A stretch of 64,000 bases of DNA. It comes from Panaeolus papilionaceus. Its lineage: Eukaryota > Basidiomycota > Agaricomycetes > Agaricales. Of this stretch, positions 45,573-57,690 are shown piece by piece. The stretch spans positions 310,001-374,000 of the forward strand of contig JADNRZ010000005.1 of assembly GCA_015501605.1 (NCBI GenBank). The letters are read 5' to 3'. The translations under genes and the position numbers were made by a program. The notes under the pieces were generated by a model. It was given only the letters and a program-made list of their open reading frames with translations, did no database searches and was not told the DNA's origin. The number at the start of each line of letters is the position of its first letter. Position 1 is the first letter of the stretch.

Positions 45573-48500
45573 TATTTTCTCGTGAGGGGATTCCTGGCAC
45601 GCATCTCTTCGCCCTTGTAGTATATCCAGATAGGGAACGGGATGCCGAGGACAATAGCTAAACCCGCCAGCAACTGCAAGAGTAGTTGTAAAAATGGAGT
45701 GTCATGAGAAGAATGAAATAAGATGATTATAAATTAAGGTACTCACAGAGTTACCTCCCCCTGTGCCCAACCTATCGAACATCTGCTGACCAAACAGAGG
45801 GAAAGCGAATCCTAACAGGGACCGGAAGACCTAGTTTATTTAAAGATGAAGAGAAAACGGAATTACCCTTAACTGAGGATGAAGTGTCACGAGGAAATTA
45901 AACGAGAAACTCACGGATGCAGCTGACGTCGCACTGGCAGCATATGTGAACGCGTCGACGAGGTACAGCTGAATGGGAAGGCTAAATGATGAAATAAATA
46001 AGTTGTTGCAATTAATTGAGCAAATGTCAGTGAAGTGGATGATAATGCAGATGCGAAGACGGCTTACTATGATGTCATCATGGCTAAAAAGCAGAAATAA
46101 AGATACCGTAAATCAGCATGTCATGTCCATGTCATTTGTCGGGATTAAAAAATCATTATGGATAGCAGCACATAAACAAGACGGCGGAATTTGGAGGAAA
46201 TGTCAGTCAACGCCAACAGCACCGTTAGTGCCAGTGCCACCATTTGTGTTACGGGAGAGGAGAGGGGGGATGATAATGAAATGGAGGTGAGTGAAACGTA
46301 CCGAAACCAAAAATCCCAGTGCCGATGATAGGCATAATCCAATGGATTTTAGCCTGCGCTGACCAGCCATACCAGCTAAATGAAAAGATAAGAAAGTAAG
46401 TTATAGTTAGAATGAGGTGAGATGAAATAAGGGGTTTAATGTGGTTATACGCCCATCATGAAGGCAAAATAGGTTACAGACTTACAATAGCCCAATAGGA
46501 ATCAGCAGGGCACCAAGGAAAAGTGCTGGTATCCGCATTTCTGGCTTTCCTTTGCCTCCATTCTTTTGTGCAAGCTAGATAACGCAATGAACATGAGTAA
46601 GGTGTCGGATATAAATCCAAAAGAATGAATAGAGGAGTATGGAAGGACTGCTTGCGATATATACAACGCAAAATTGCGAATGAATGAATGAAAAGAAGAA
46701 ATTATCACACCTTTTGATACACCCCATCGGAGAATTTGGCCCCAATCACAGTCGATATGATGAAGCCAACTCCAAGTCCCAAATATGTAAGTCCCCCAAT
46801 CCCAGGCGTAAATCCATAGGTATTTTTGAAGAATGCTGAATGGAGAAAAATAGGTCAGCATTCGCACGTATGGAAGTAACTTGAACAGATCGAGGGGACA
46901 ATGCTTTGAGAGGGGAGTAAATAACGACAGCAACGTACCAGCGAAGGTCGAGAACATCAAGTAATAGATACCTGACAGATGAATGAATATTTCGTCAGCA
47001 ACCCCCGTTTTCAAAGATCAGATAGGTTGTCAGGAACTAACCGTAGAGGCTAAACCGAAGAGATAAGGAAAAGAGAGTATGTAATAGTCAGTTTTACTGG
47101 CACTTGGTGTCATACAGCAAGGAAAGAAAGATATACTCACAAAGCCATGTACAAACTCAGAACGAAACAAATCAAGCTTCGACATAGCATGATAATCGGC
47201 CTCGTCAAATTAACCCACAGGATATGCGTCTTGCTTCCATGAGCTTGCAGGAGGATGGGATGGGCCCTCGCTGCTGCCTCTGGGTCGGCGGAACGTCGAG
47301 CCTTGCGTAATCGAATGACAGGGGCGTACGTTTCTCTCAGCAATGGGATGCCCACGAGACTTGCGACTCCACAAACAACTAAGAGCAGATGAGGTGATGT
47401 CAATGTCAAGTCATGAAACGGGTGAAGTGCGGGTGAGAACAGGGACAATCATGTAAGTAAGTAGAATGAGAGAAGAAGTGGTGGTGGTGGTGGTGGTGAT
47501 GCATGTACAGGGTTTCGAGATGAGATATTGACAGACGTAATTCTAAAGGATGAATTGCATGAAGCAAAGTGTGGTGTGGTGTTCACGACGACTGGAAAAG
47601 AATGAATGAAAGTGATCGATATGATACTTACTTGCGATTACGATAAACACCCATTTTATTCCAACCGTTTGCGTGATGAAGCCTCCTGCGATGGGACCTA
47701 ATGCAGGGCCTGATAGTAATTATTGGTGTAATCATGAGTTCGCCAATTTTGAGTAATAATGCAAGGAGTAAGTACCGTACCGAGAAGTGGACCAAGACTG
47801 AATATTGCCATCGCCGACGCCCTATCACGTTCCGAAAACAAATCGCTAACTGACCCTCCTCCAATAGCAATGGGTGCAGATCCAGACCATCCCGCTAGAG
47901 GAATACAGAATGAGCATACTCACAGATATATGGGTGAATGATGAACTTACACAAAAACCGAAACGCGATGAGTGACCCTGCAGTTGGCGAAAACGCGCAC
48001 CCGAGACTGAACGCCAGTGTGAAGATATTCGCGATGTGCAGAATCTAATCAGAAGCAACAAAATCAGCTCAATGTGTGCATAATATTCAGGGAACATGTG
48101 CCCTACCCAGGTTCGACCATACATCTCAGACAACGGCGCCATTATCAAGGGCTGTAGAATGAAGTGATAAATGATAAAAATATTAGTTGTTTAGTAACCG
48201 GACAGACAGGCCAGGCGCGACCAGGATAACGGAATGGTGTGGGGTTTTCGTGGGATGGGATGGCATTAAGGGAAGGAAACATAACGCACCCCCAGAGCAA
48301 ACGATATTAGGAAAACACTCAAAGTCAACGCGATTATGGTCGGGTTGGTGAGATTATATGTCGATGCCACTTCAGGCAAACCAGGGGCCATCATCGAACT
48401 CGCCAATGGCGGTAGTAGTGTGTAAAATGAGACCTAAAATAATTTCAGAACGCGATTCGGTGAGCTCGGGAATTCGGCCAACTTCGAATCATTGCTTGGA

Positions 48501-48767
48501 AATGTAAATAAAGATGCTACGCACAATTGCCATCGCTGTCCACCTCTGTACTGCAGGCCAGTTCCGGGCGTTATCCGGATCGTTCTCCCAATCGTCCTCT
48601 TTATTCTCAAGAGCTTCCTCCTTCTTGTCCTCTGGAATTGCAGACTCTCCATGTCCCGGTAAGATGGGTATCGTTCGTTCAGAGGCGTGATCATTCTTCT
48701 CGCTTTCATGTTCGACCGACGCGGTGGTCGATTCGCGGAAGGAGTGTTTCGTGTCGGTTTGCGACAT
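45573..48767 (-). CDS. MFS DHA1 family drug:H+ antiporter-like transporter
   Basis: Twelve-helix efflux-type transporter of the plasma membrane, similar to fungal polyamine and multidrug antiporters (Flu1, Qdr, Aqr1 group). The N-terminal tail is polar and ends in WENDPDNARNWP, the typical entry to helix 1 in this group. SFYTLLPPLASSMMAPGLPE, GPLIMAPLSEMYGR (loop 2-3 signature) and FSLGPLLGPALGPIAGGF (motif C, antiporter signature) follow. The second half includes FFKNTYGFTPGIGGLTYLGL, VDAFTYAASATSA and FRSLLGFAFPLFGQQMFDRL, which are characteristic late DHA1 helices. It ends LTRK at 45573. At least nine short introns interrupt it, and some exon borders in the second half are approximate. An intron near 47480 holds a GGT repeat. 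The 5' end at 48767 gives MSQTDTKHSF. The substrate is unknown. Confidence 0.87.
47479..47497. repeat. trinucleotide microsatellite (GTG)n
   Basis: Six uninterrupted GTG units inside an intron of the antiporter gene. Confidence 0.8.
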
Positions 48768-50987
48768 GGCTAGTCGTCAGTTAGGAAGAGGGAGAGGGAA
48801 AGAGGGAGAGGAAAGAGGTGGTGGAGAATAGCCAAGTATACGTTATAGAAAAGGGGGATGACACTTTAGTTAAGAAGCAGGGATCCCTATATCCAATCCC
48901 ACATGCGCAAGGAGAGATGTCCAAGAAGGGTACTACTTCCGTTTCGCGACCACAATTATGTATGCGAGAATATAACGAGAAAATTTTGTGCCGTCTGCAT
49001 GAGTAAGTCAACTAATTGCACACAACCATCAGGATGATTCATATTCGCACTAAAATTTGACACAAAACAGAGCAATGCCTTTGGTGTGTGTGCCGGCTAT
49101 AGATTGGTTCTTTCGTGCTGCAAAATCAAGGATCGCACGCCATTGGAGGAATACCAGGGTTTTAAAAATAGGCCCGGTTTATTAAGAGACTTTGCTTTCA
49201 AGAAAAGGGAATTTTACCGATGACATCGCACGCCATGACGCGAAGGATATTGCGTGTGCAGGGGCGAGAGGGTCCATTGCAGAACGGCGACTTAGCACAC
49301 TTTCTGTCGAAGTTGAAGGTGTTGCTGCTTTAGGAAATCGTCAGACGACAACGTGCGATCGAAAAGCCGTTTGGAAGGAATGTCGAGGAAACGCGCAGGT
49401 TCAAGCAAGGCTGGAGTTTGAAGTTTGAGTAGTGAGCTTGCGTAAAGTAGTCTCCAGAGCGGTTGGCATCCCGTTGAAGCCGCACTGTTTAAGCAGATGA
49501 TGTCAGATGACCTCTAAGTCTGTGTCCAAATAGTGGGCGTTGTCGATTCGGCAGATAAGAACTGCGAGGAAACTTCCTTTGCGGGCTCATGACATTGGAG
49601 TGGACTATCTCCAATAGTCCATTCCTGATGAAAACAGGAGGGCCGCAACTGGGCAATGATGATAAAATAACAAGAATGATTTGCTCACTTAGAAGTAGTC
49701 TGAAGTAATGCGAATGCGATAGTTTTATGACGTATCTTTCTGAAAGATACAACTTCATCTTAGTTAGACAGTTGAGCAAGGCTGACTGCAACATGAGAAG
49801 TGAATTTTGACCAGACACACCTTATAACTACACCGCGGAAGTTCCTGCGGTACGAGGATAATGCATGAAACACAACAAGTAGTGACCCAAGAATAACTCC
49901 GCCTAACAGTGCAGCAGTGCCGACTTCGGATCGTGGCTGCATTGAGCTGTCAACACACACGTTTCACAGCAAGGTTGACTGCGCTGGAAGACGACCATAC
50001 GTTTGATGGCAGAAAACGGAAAACAGGTCATCTAAATAACGTGGGCATCCGGTAGAAACGCAGAGCTGAGCATTTTAAACTTATGAGGGAGTTTTGTGTT
50101 GTCGTGCGAGTTTGTCTATGGGTGGGTAAAGGTAATGAATCTGACGAGACGCCCCGGTGCATTCATTTAAACGGTCCGTTCAGGCCGATACACCTAGCTT
50201 GAAAGAGCCATCGAGGACGCGACAACCTGAAGATTGCATGGCAGGTACACAGGTGATCTTGTGCATGGACTTTAGAGATTTGCTCCACAATCGGTGAATG
50301 GTTATTTTCGGCATTAGGAGCGTCAATGACCGTGAAACCACCGATTAGATTGCGAAGTTCTTGGTTAACTTTGCTGCTGTCTAAAGTAGCAAGTCAATCT
50401 CCAGTTTTTGAAAAAATTTGTCGCATGAAGAGCAGCCCTTGCGGGTCCATGGTACGCTTTGAGAGGATGCAAAAACGCCCAACGCCCAGTAATTTCTTTA
50501 TGCGTTTCTTGTCATTTAATCATTTTAATGTGCCTTTGGAACAAGCTTGGTTAGCAACATGCTCCGAAACAAAGCCGTCTGTAAAATACTTGTCGAGAAT
50601 ATAACGCTTTGACAGAGGAATGTAAAGAAAGAATTTGTGGTGTAAAGGGTGAGAGATGTGTTGGAGATGGTCAATACAAGGATGTCAAAAACAAAGAAAG
50701 ACAAACATCTTTCATTACATCACTTTGCTGTAACACCATAGGCGTAGTGGGACAGCAACAGTCCATGTATGTACCTGATCCGACGACCCTGCATAAACCC
50801 TGGTTTGCTTGAGGCTGCGTCTCCAGACAAATTTGTCTTTCATGGCCTGGCACACGACCACTTCTCCTGCCCGCTTTTTTACGTCTATACCTTCCATTTA
50901 AACTGCTTTATATCCAGAAATTTGAGCACTATCCATTCCTTACTTTTTATCTTCCTTTACCCTTCTGTACTTTCTCATTTTTGAGCT
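48768..50987. other. intergenic between divergent antiporter and SYG1 genes
   Basis: About 2.2 kb. A candidate micro-ORF with a membrane segment is noted separately at 49800-49942. The final 100 bp before SYG1 are pyrimidine-rich, as in a fungal core promoter. Nothing else was recognised. Confidence 0.4.
49789..49942 (-). CDS. candidate small single-pass membrane protein
   Basis: From ATG at 49942 the frame reads MQPRSEVGTAALLGGVILG, continuing SLLVVFHALSSYRRNFRGVV, a 19-residue hydrophobic stretch followed by basic residues, as in a single membrane span with positive-inside flank. A GTGTGT donor after VVIR could lead to a very short second exon (end about 49775), giving about 48 residues; unspliced, the frame runs to 49760. 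No family was recognised and no promoter support exists. Confidence 0.22.
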
Positions 50988-53900
50988 ATGAAGTTCGCTC
51001 AGTAAGTCCAACCATGGCTCCACAACATCAGAATTATTCATAATTTTATCCAGATACCTCCAAGATACCCAAGCAAGTGTCAAGTTTACTTCTTCTTTGC
51101 CAAACTAACCGTTTCAAAAGACCCCAGAATGGAAAAAAGCGTACATGTTGGTCAATTTTCAACTAACCATTCCAACCAGAGAGCTGAACAATACGCAGTG
51201 ATTATCGAGGATTAAAAAAACGGATAACAGCCATTCGCAAGGCGCAACAAGGTTTAAACGTCCATGTCTCCTCAGAGAGCCCAGACGAGGAACCGGAACT
51301 GCCCAACGCACCTCGACCATCCGACGTTGGCACAGACGACATTCGCTCATTACACGAAATCGATGGCCCAACATCGTTTGACTACGGTCATGAGCATTCC
51401 CTGAGCTTGGACAAACCAACGTCTCTTTTCGGGCAAGACAATGAGCAAGCCGGTGACAGCAATAAACCACTACCTGCTCGGTTCCAGAGGCGTCCGTCGG
51501 CAGCGGGTCGTCGGTCGTTTACTCTACCGAGCCTGCGGACAAGAGCTGCTAAAACACTCTCTACGCGACGTGAGCTATGCAATCTTTAATTTCTATCATA
51601 ATTCCACACAAATTGACCGTCGTATCTTTCGTTTTTCAGTGAGCATAGGTGTAGGAGCAGGCGGATCCGGAGCCGGATCTTCAGCCCGTCATCCAACACC
51701 TCTGACAGCGCTCCCTTTACACGAACTTCTAACTCATCTCTCACCCCATGAGGTATCCTTCTTCACCATGCTGGATGCCCAGCTTGATAAAGTTGAATCC
51801 TTCTATCTCGCACGTGAAAAAGAGATGCTGTCCCGCGGAGAGCTTCTGCAGGTCCAGCTCAAGGAGCTTGACGAACACCGAAAGCTATTCCTTGTACGTT
51901 CGTTCTCTGTGTTTCGCGCTGCATCTCCCCCTTCATTTGAGTCTAACTCGTCCATTTCGCGTCCCACGCTATCCCTTTCCGCCGCTGTTGATGATAATTC
52001 TTATTGACATAATAACGTCCTTCATAGGAAACAAACGCGAACCCGCCTTGGACTAGTGGCATCGCAACGAAGCTGCGCTCCCTTTTAGGAATATACCCGA
52101 CCAAGCTTATCCGAACCGAGACCTGGGACTCTCATCGAGTAACCGCAGCCAGTTTCAAGCCCTCCACAGCTGTAAGGATATTCATGAACTCATCCCCGCA
52201 ACAAATGAAACTAAAACGATGCTTACCATTTGCTCAGTCCATCAGCCGTCCGACAGAAGCCCATGTAGTCCACAATGCCCGTGTTGATTCGGACTTGACC
52301 CGCACAGAAGGGGGATCCTCATCGGCTCTAAATGTGCCAAGCAGCACGTTGGCGCCTATTAGCGGTAATAGGCAACCTTCCATTACCCCGACCAGAAACC
52401 CTCGCGGCGAGGACAATAACAGCATCAACAACAATGGCACGGATCCTGAAGATGCACGCTCACCCTCCTCCGATTCCAGCGACCCTCTCATGGAGAGCAC
52501 CGTCATCCCAAATAGTGCAAACAGCGATAACGGGAAGTCGCATGTATACTCTTCACATATGCCAGGTGTCCCGATATCCGCTGACCCGGACAGTTATCTA
52601 TACGCAAAGCGGAAATTGAAGAGGGCGGTCATAGAGTATTACAGGTGAGCATTTTTTCTTGATAGTGTGGTATATATACCACTAGAAATTCATGGAATTT
52701 GCGAGGTGGCACAATGGATAAGGTTGAGGATGGTACGAGGCTATGACTTCTCTTCAGGGCTGGAAGAGCGTCTAGCTCGGAGAGGGATAGTCGAGGACTG
52801 TGTTCGGCTCTTTCGAGGCTAAATCCCCCTTGAGGGTGGGCTAGGGAGAAGCTTCCTTTTCATTTGTTATTCATTTCGCCATTTCGCCTCGTTCTGTTCC
52901 GTTAAAGCGCTGATCCAGTGTCGGCGGTATGAGACCGCAGGGTCGATTGTGAAGTGTTCTATTTTTAGATCGAGTACTAACGGCCCGTCTTTCCTTTGCT
53001 CTTTTTTCTTTTTGCTTGTTTGCTCTGATTCGTAATAGGGGCCTGGAGGTGTTGCACAATTATCGTGTAAGTTCATGCGTCTTTTTATTTTCCTTACTTC
53101 GTCATTGAAGAGAGTGCTGATGGAATATCTTCAGGTTTTGAATATAACAGGATTCCGAAAAGCCTTGAAGAAGTTTGAAAAGGTTACAAGGGTACGTGCG
53201 CTAAATACCTTGTAGGTTTCACCCGCTCGCAATGCCAAGTCTCATCCTATGATTCAGATCATCGTTCAAAACCAGTACATGACTGAAAAGGTGCGCCCTA
53301 GCTTCTCTTTGGCGCTCGTATCAACGCTGACGGTCTCAAACCTCGTGTTTCAGGTTGAGCGAAGCGCCTTTGCATCGGACAAGAGTATCAAACAAATGAT
53401 GGGCACGATGGAGGAATTTTATGCAGCTTCGTTCGGTATGTAGTCTGCAGCCCGTCTGCTCGTGGTAAAAGATCTGACATAACAAATAGCACGAGGCGAC
53501 AAGAAAAAGGCCACTCGCAGGCTTCGCGGAGGATACAAGCACAAGAGTCACCATTTTAGCACTTTTAGATCCGGGATGGTGCTCGGCCTTGCTATCCCTG
53601 CTTTGGTTGCTGGATTGATTCAAGGTACGTCTGTCTTTCCTCGCTTCCACCGTTGTATATTTTACTGACGAACGTTGTCTATTTTCATTCTTCAGTTTTT
53701 AACGAAGATACCAGAGAAAATATACCCGCATGGGACGCGCTCCTCTTTGTTTATGGATTACTTCTGATACCCACTCTCTTTTCTCTGCTTATTGGAGTGA
53801 ATTTATTGGTTTGGGCCAGGTCTCGGATTAATTATTCTTTTATTTTCGGTACGACCTTTGTTCCTCATTTCTCATCCAGCCTGGACCTAACTGTGCCCCA

Positions 53901-55526
53901 TAGAACTGGATGTGATGACTCAACTGGATTATCGCGAATACTTCCAGGTACGAACTCTATCATCCACCTTTTACGTCGCATCATCATATACTTATCCACG
54001 CTGTATTTTTAGACCCCGAGCATTCTCCTCGCCGCCCTCTGCTACTGCTTCTGGCTCTCCTTCGCGCGAATAAGTGGCGATTCCATATCGCCGACGTTGT
54101 GGCCTTTGGTCTGGCTTGCTTTCGCTGCGTTCATGTTATTCCAGCCGTTCCCTGTATATTTCAGGCCGTCGAGGTATTGGCTTATTAGACATGTCGGTAA
54201 ACTCTTTTTGAGCGGTACGAGAAGAGTCGAGGTTTGTAGCTTTTTCTGATATTTCTGTGCACTCGGAGGCTAACTCCCTTTTCCCTCTCTCGTTCTTGTC
54301 TAGTTCACGGATTTCTGGATGGGGTACGTTACTCTCCCCCTATTCATCTTTGATTCTTCGTTTACTAATCAACCCACCCAACCCACAGAGACCAATTCTG
54401 CAGTCTCGTATTCACACTCTCAAACCTATTCCTGATCGCATGTACCTACGCACATAACTTCCCCGAGGACTGGTCAGCCAAGTGTTCGTCGTCGCAAGGC
54501 GCTGGGCCAGGCGGTCATGGATGGCTCTTTGCGTTTGCACTCGCAAGCGTGCCGTTTGTGATTCGCTTAGTGCAAAGTGTGAAGCGATACTTGGATTCGA
54601 AGTTGATTACGCATTTGATCAACGTGAGTACATGGTTGAGCTTGATCATAGGGAGGAGGGTGGATGTTAATTGGCTTTTACTTTTTCTAGGGTGGTAAAT
54701 ATGCGAATGGTATTATCAGTTACTTCTTTTACTTCTTGTGGAAACATAGTGGTATGTTCCCTTCCGTCTCTCAATTGTGGGCCAATGATTTATGTGACGC
54801 AATCAGGGCAATCGTATGGCAAAGCTTTCGCATTTTGGTGTTTGTTCAATACATGTTATTCGATTTATGCTTGTACTTGGGTACGTCCATTCCTTTTTTT
54901 TACTTTACCTGCCTCCATGAGTTGCTCACGCCATCGTTTCAGGACTTCTTGATGGATTGGTCCGTCCTCCAACCGCGCTCCAAAAACCGTTTCCTTCGCA
55001 ATGAACTTGTGTATCACCATCAAGCACCCGTAAGTCCTACAAATTACCTTAATATACACTCATGTCCTGACACGCCTCGTTTCATGTAGCTGTATTATTT
55101 CGCCATGGTAAGCCCTCTTCTCTCTCACTCTCATGATCCACAAAGAACAAGCTCTCATCACCATTTTCTAGGTCTCTAATCTTCTCATCCGATTCATTTG
55201 GGTGATCTATATACCCCATCACGATTCAAGCGCGCAACTGCGCGCCTTTTTAGTCGGACTTTTGGAGGTGCTCCGCAGGTGGCAATGGAATTTCTGTGCG
55301 TATTTTTGTTCCCTTCCATTCTGCCTTCTTGTCTTCCTCTCTCTACGGTGACGCTAACCTTTTATCATCGTATCCAGTCCGTCTTGAAAACGAGCACATT
55401 GGTAACATGGATCAATACCGTGTTACAAGGGAGGTCCCTTTGCCCTACGTGTTCGACGATCATAGTAGTCATCAAGATCGGGATGACGACGATGACGAAG
55501 ATAACTACAAGGTGAAGAAACGGTAG
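50988..55526 (+). CDS. SYG1: SPX-EXS domain phosphate signalling/export protein (SYG1/XPR1 family)
   Basis: Membrane protein with an N-terminal SPX domain that senses inositol pyrophosphates and a C-terminal EXS domain; animal XPR1 exports phosphate. The N-terminus MKFAQYLQDTQ followed by PEWKKAYIDYRGLKKRI is the classical SPX start. Later SPX helices read FFTMLDAQLDKVESFYLARE and KLKRAVIEYYRGLEVLHNYR, then LNITGFRKALKKFEK, with a long Ser-rich insertion between. RRLRGGYKHKSHHFSTFRSG leads into helices (LLIPTLFSLLIGVNLLVWAR). The EXS part has the signatures TDFWMGDQFCSLV, ASVPFVIRLVQSVKRYLDS, NGGKYANGI and RRWQWNFFRLENEHIGNMD. The tail is acidic (DRDDDDDEDNYKVKKR). There are many introns. The second intron seems to use a GC donor. 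It is convergent with ARD1. Confidence 0.93.
51073..51120 (+). other. probable GC-AG intron in SYG1
   Basis: Joining DTQ to TPEWKKAY, as the SPX family requires, needs donor GCAAGT at 51073 and acceptor AAAAG at 51120. The GT alternative (GTGTCAAG at 51077 with acceptor CCCCAG at 51126) stays in frame but loses the conserved Pro-Glu before Trp. Confidence 0.6.
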
Positions 55527-55832
55527 GATGAACGGGGCGTGGTTTCGTAGATAGGAAGGAGGCAACCTTGTGAGAGGAGGGATCGTGGTCTGAGCTGTGA
55601 ATCTTTGGAATCCTTATTCCTTGTTGTTTTAGTTTTTGTGTGTGCTCTTCTGTCTGGTTTCACTTCAAACTTTTATCGTATCGTGTTTTTAACATTGCTC
55701 TCGTGTTTCTCGGCATCCTAGATCCTAGACACTCTTTTACCTCCCCTCCACTGTGTATCGATAGAAACAACCGACTGGCTGACTGGATATATATCATCGT
55801 TAATAGTTATCAGTAGATATTTTGTTTTTATC
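55527..55832. terminator. convergent 3' ends of SYG1 and ARD1
   Basis: 306 bp between two facing stop codons, T-rich and AT-rich, with no coding content. It must hold both polyadenylation regions, so the transcripts may overlap. Confidence 0.5.
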
Positions 55833-56839
55833 CTAGTTTATGACATCCTTTTTATCCCGCAGATTTAAACGCATCGAGAAAGCGTCTTCGCCGTCGCCGT
55901 CTGTGAGGGAACACGAAATATGTCAGATACACTTGGTATTAGGTATTGGGATTTAAAACTTACAATAACCCTTTTCGATTTTGGCCACCTCAAATCCAAG
56001 ACTATCGCGATACAGGCCGATTGCAGCGCGATTTGACCTTCTGACATGAAGGGAGCAATACTCGGCATTATAGATGGAAGACATGGCTTCTTCTAAAAAG
56101 GTGTTGAACAAAGATCACAGAGATGGTAATGTCAAAGGAGTGCCATGAGAGAACAGGCGAGCGCCAGTGAGCAAAAACAATAGGGGCGGGATACGTTCAG
56201 TGAGTATGGGTGCAATGTACGGTGACAGAGGGGAACATACGAGCTAACAGCATGAGTTTGTTGGCGAGGCCAAGACGTCTGTACGATCGAAGCACAGAGA
56301 TCGAGTTGACGTGGCCATGAATATGGGCGTCCTTGTTGTCGTCGTCACGGTCGGGTTGATCGCTGTTTGGGATTGTATAAGTGAGTGGTAGTAAGTACCA
56401 GAGTATGACATCTGGTATGAAGACCAACATTTTAGCGAGGACGTAGCCTACGATTTTACCCTTTGAATCTTCCGCTACGAATGAAATCTGAGGCCAGGTC
56501 ATAAGATGGTAAACCCCTGCATTAAATCTCAATCAGTACATTGATGCCATTTTTCACTGTAGTGTGCATGCGCTGTGATCTCGTTTGAACGAATAGCACC
56601 AACTCACAAAATCGCATAGCATAGTTTTCAGGTAGATTCTGCAGGTTGCATGCCTGCATCCCCATAAGATCTTCAACCTAGATTGATACAGCAGAAACAA
56701 AAAAAGTCGTGCAAATGTATGAGCATTTCACGTCGGGTGCAGCCTCGTGAAGATAGGCTGCTGACCTGAGGTGAGATTATCATGAACAAGGAGCTATCGA
56801 AGAGAGTTTTCATACCTTTGCTTGACGAATGTCAATCAT
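55833..56839 (-). CDS. ARD1: N-terminal acetyltransferase A catalytic subunit (Ard1/Naa10)
   Basis: GNAT acetyltransferase that, with Naa15, acetylates N-terminal Ser, Ala, Thr, Gly and Cys residues of nascent proteins at the ribosome. Exon 1 is 24 nt (MIDIRQAK). Next come [20 protein letters not shown] and MRF, then [20 protein letters not shown] and GYVLAKM. The acetyl-CoA binding signature is [10 protein letters not shown], preceded by [15 protein letters not shown]. The last part reads [20 protein letters not shown], then [20 protein letters not shown] and DAFSMRLNL, almost the family consensus. It ends a few residues later at 55833. Several short introns separate these blocks. Strong conservation makes the call safe; the exact ends of the central introns are approximate. 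Confidence 0.93.
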
Positions 56840-57690
56840 ACTGGTATTTTTTGGATATGGTGGATGTCCTTTGAAATCGCAGTGTAGATTGGATCTCCAA
56901 TGGGCGTTTACTGTTCAGAGTTGATGTTGTGCTGAAGAACGCTGGTGAATTGATATGGGCACAATGGTGATCTGCTATCCTTGACTCGTAATATATCAGC
57001 ACGACGGTTAATGGAAGACGTTTTTATTGAACCGTGAATTCAATTGCAAGTTGTGGGAGTTGAGCTCAAGCAGGGTTGGACCGTGGTAGGGTCGGGGTGG
57101 CTCACGTGAGTTTAGTGGTTGAACCTCGCTGAGCCAGCGCTAACTTGATCAAATAAGGGAAACCAAAGTACCACTTTAACAAGGTTCAGCCTTCAATCAA
57201 TGGAGCAGGATTGATGGATACATGAATCAAGGGCCGCATGGTTATATCAATGCATTACTTTTGAGCACCTTGCAGCTTGTGCAGCTCTGCGAATTGGCAA
57301 GACGACTATTCAACATGGCGTCTCAGTTCTAACGCATCTTGCCATCTCGTTCTCTTCTGTCATTATTGCTGTTAGTGAGGGTCCAGAGGCGCACATAACT
57401 TTTGGACGCGAATTAATCGTCGCAGCTCTCCATCAACATCAGCCTACCTTGCTGTTGCACTTGCTCTGATGTCAGCTGTTAGACTGGCTATGTATTACTT
57501 CTACAACCACTGTCCCGACTTCTGATTGTTGTATGAATAAAATTTGATATTAGAAGCCTGTTTATCATTTATATATTCAAGTCACAGAGCTGAGGGGGGT
57601 AAATGGATCATAAAAATGTGGTACACTACTGGTACATACAGTTTGACGCTATAGAAGTTCACTTCTCACAATTTGTCACCACCACAATGA
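56840..57690. other. intergenic, ARD1 promoter and DUF6534 gene 3' end
   Basis: About 850 bp, AT-rich, with no gene recognised on either strand. Confidence 0.5.

Noticed and set aside
52700..52780. tRNA-like start (GGTGGCACAATGG) in a SYG1 intron
   Set aside because: No T-arm motif at the right distance and no closing acceptor stem.
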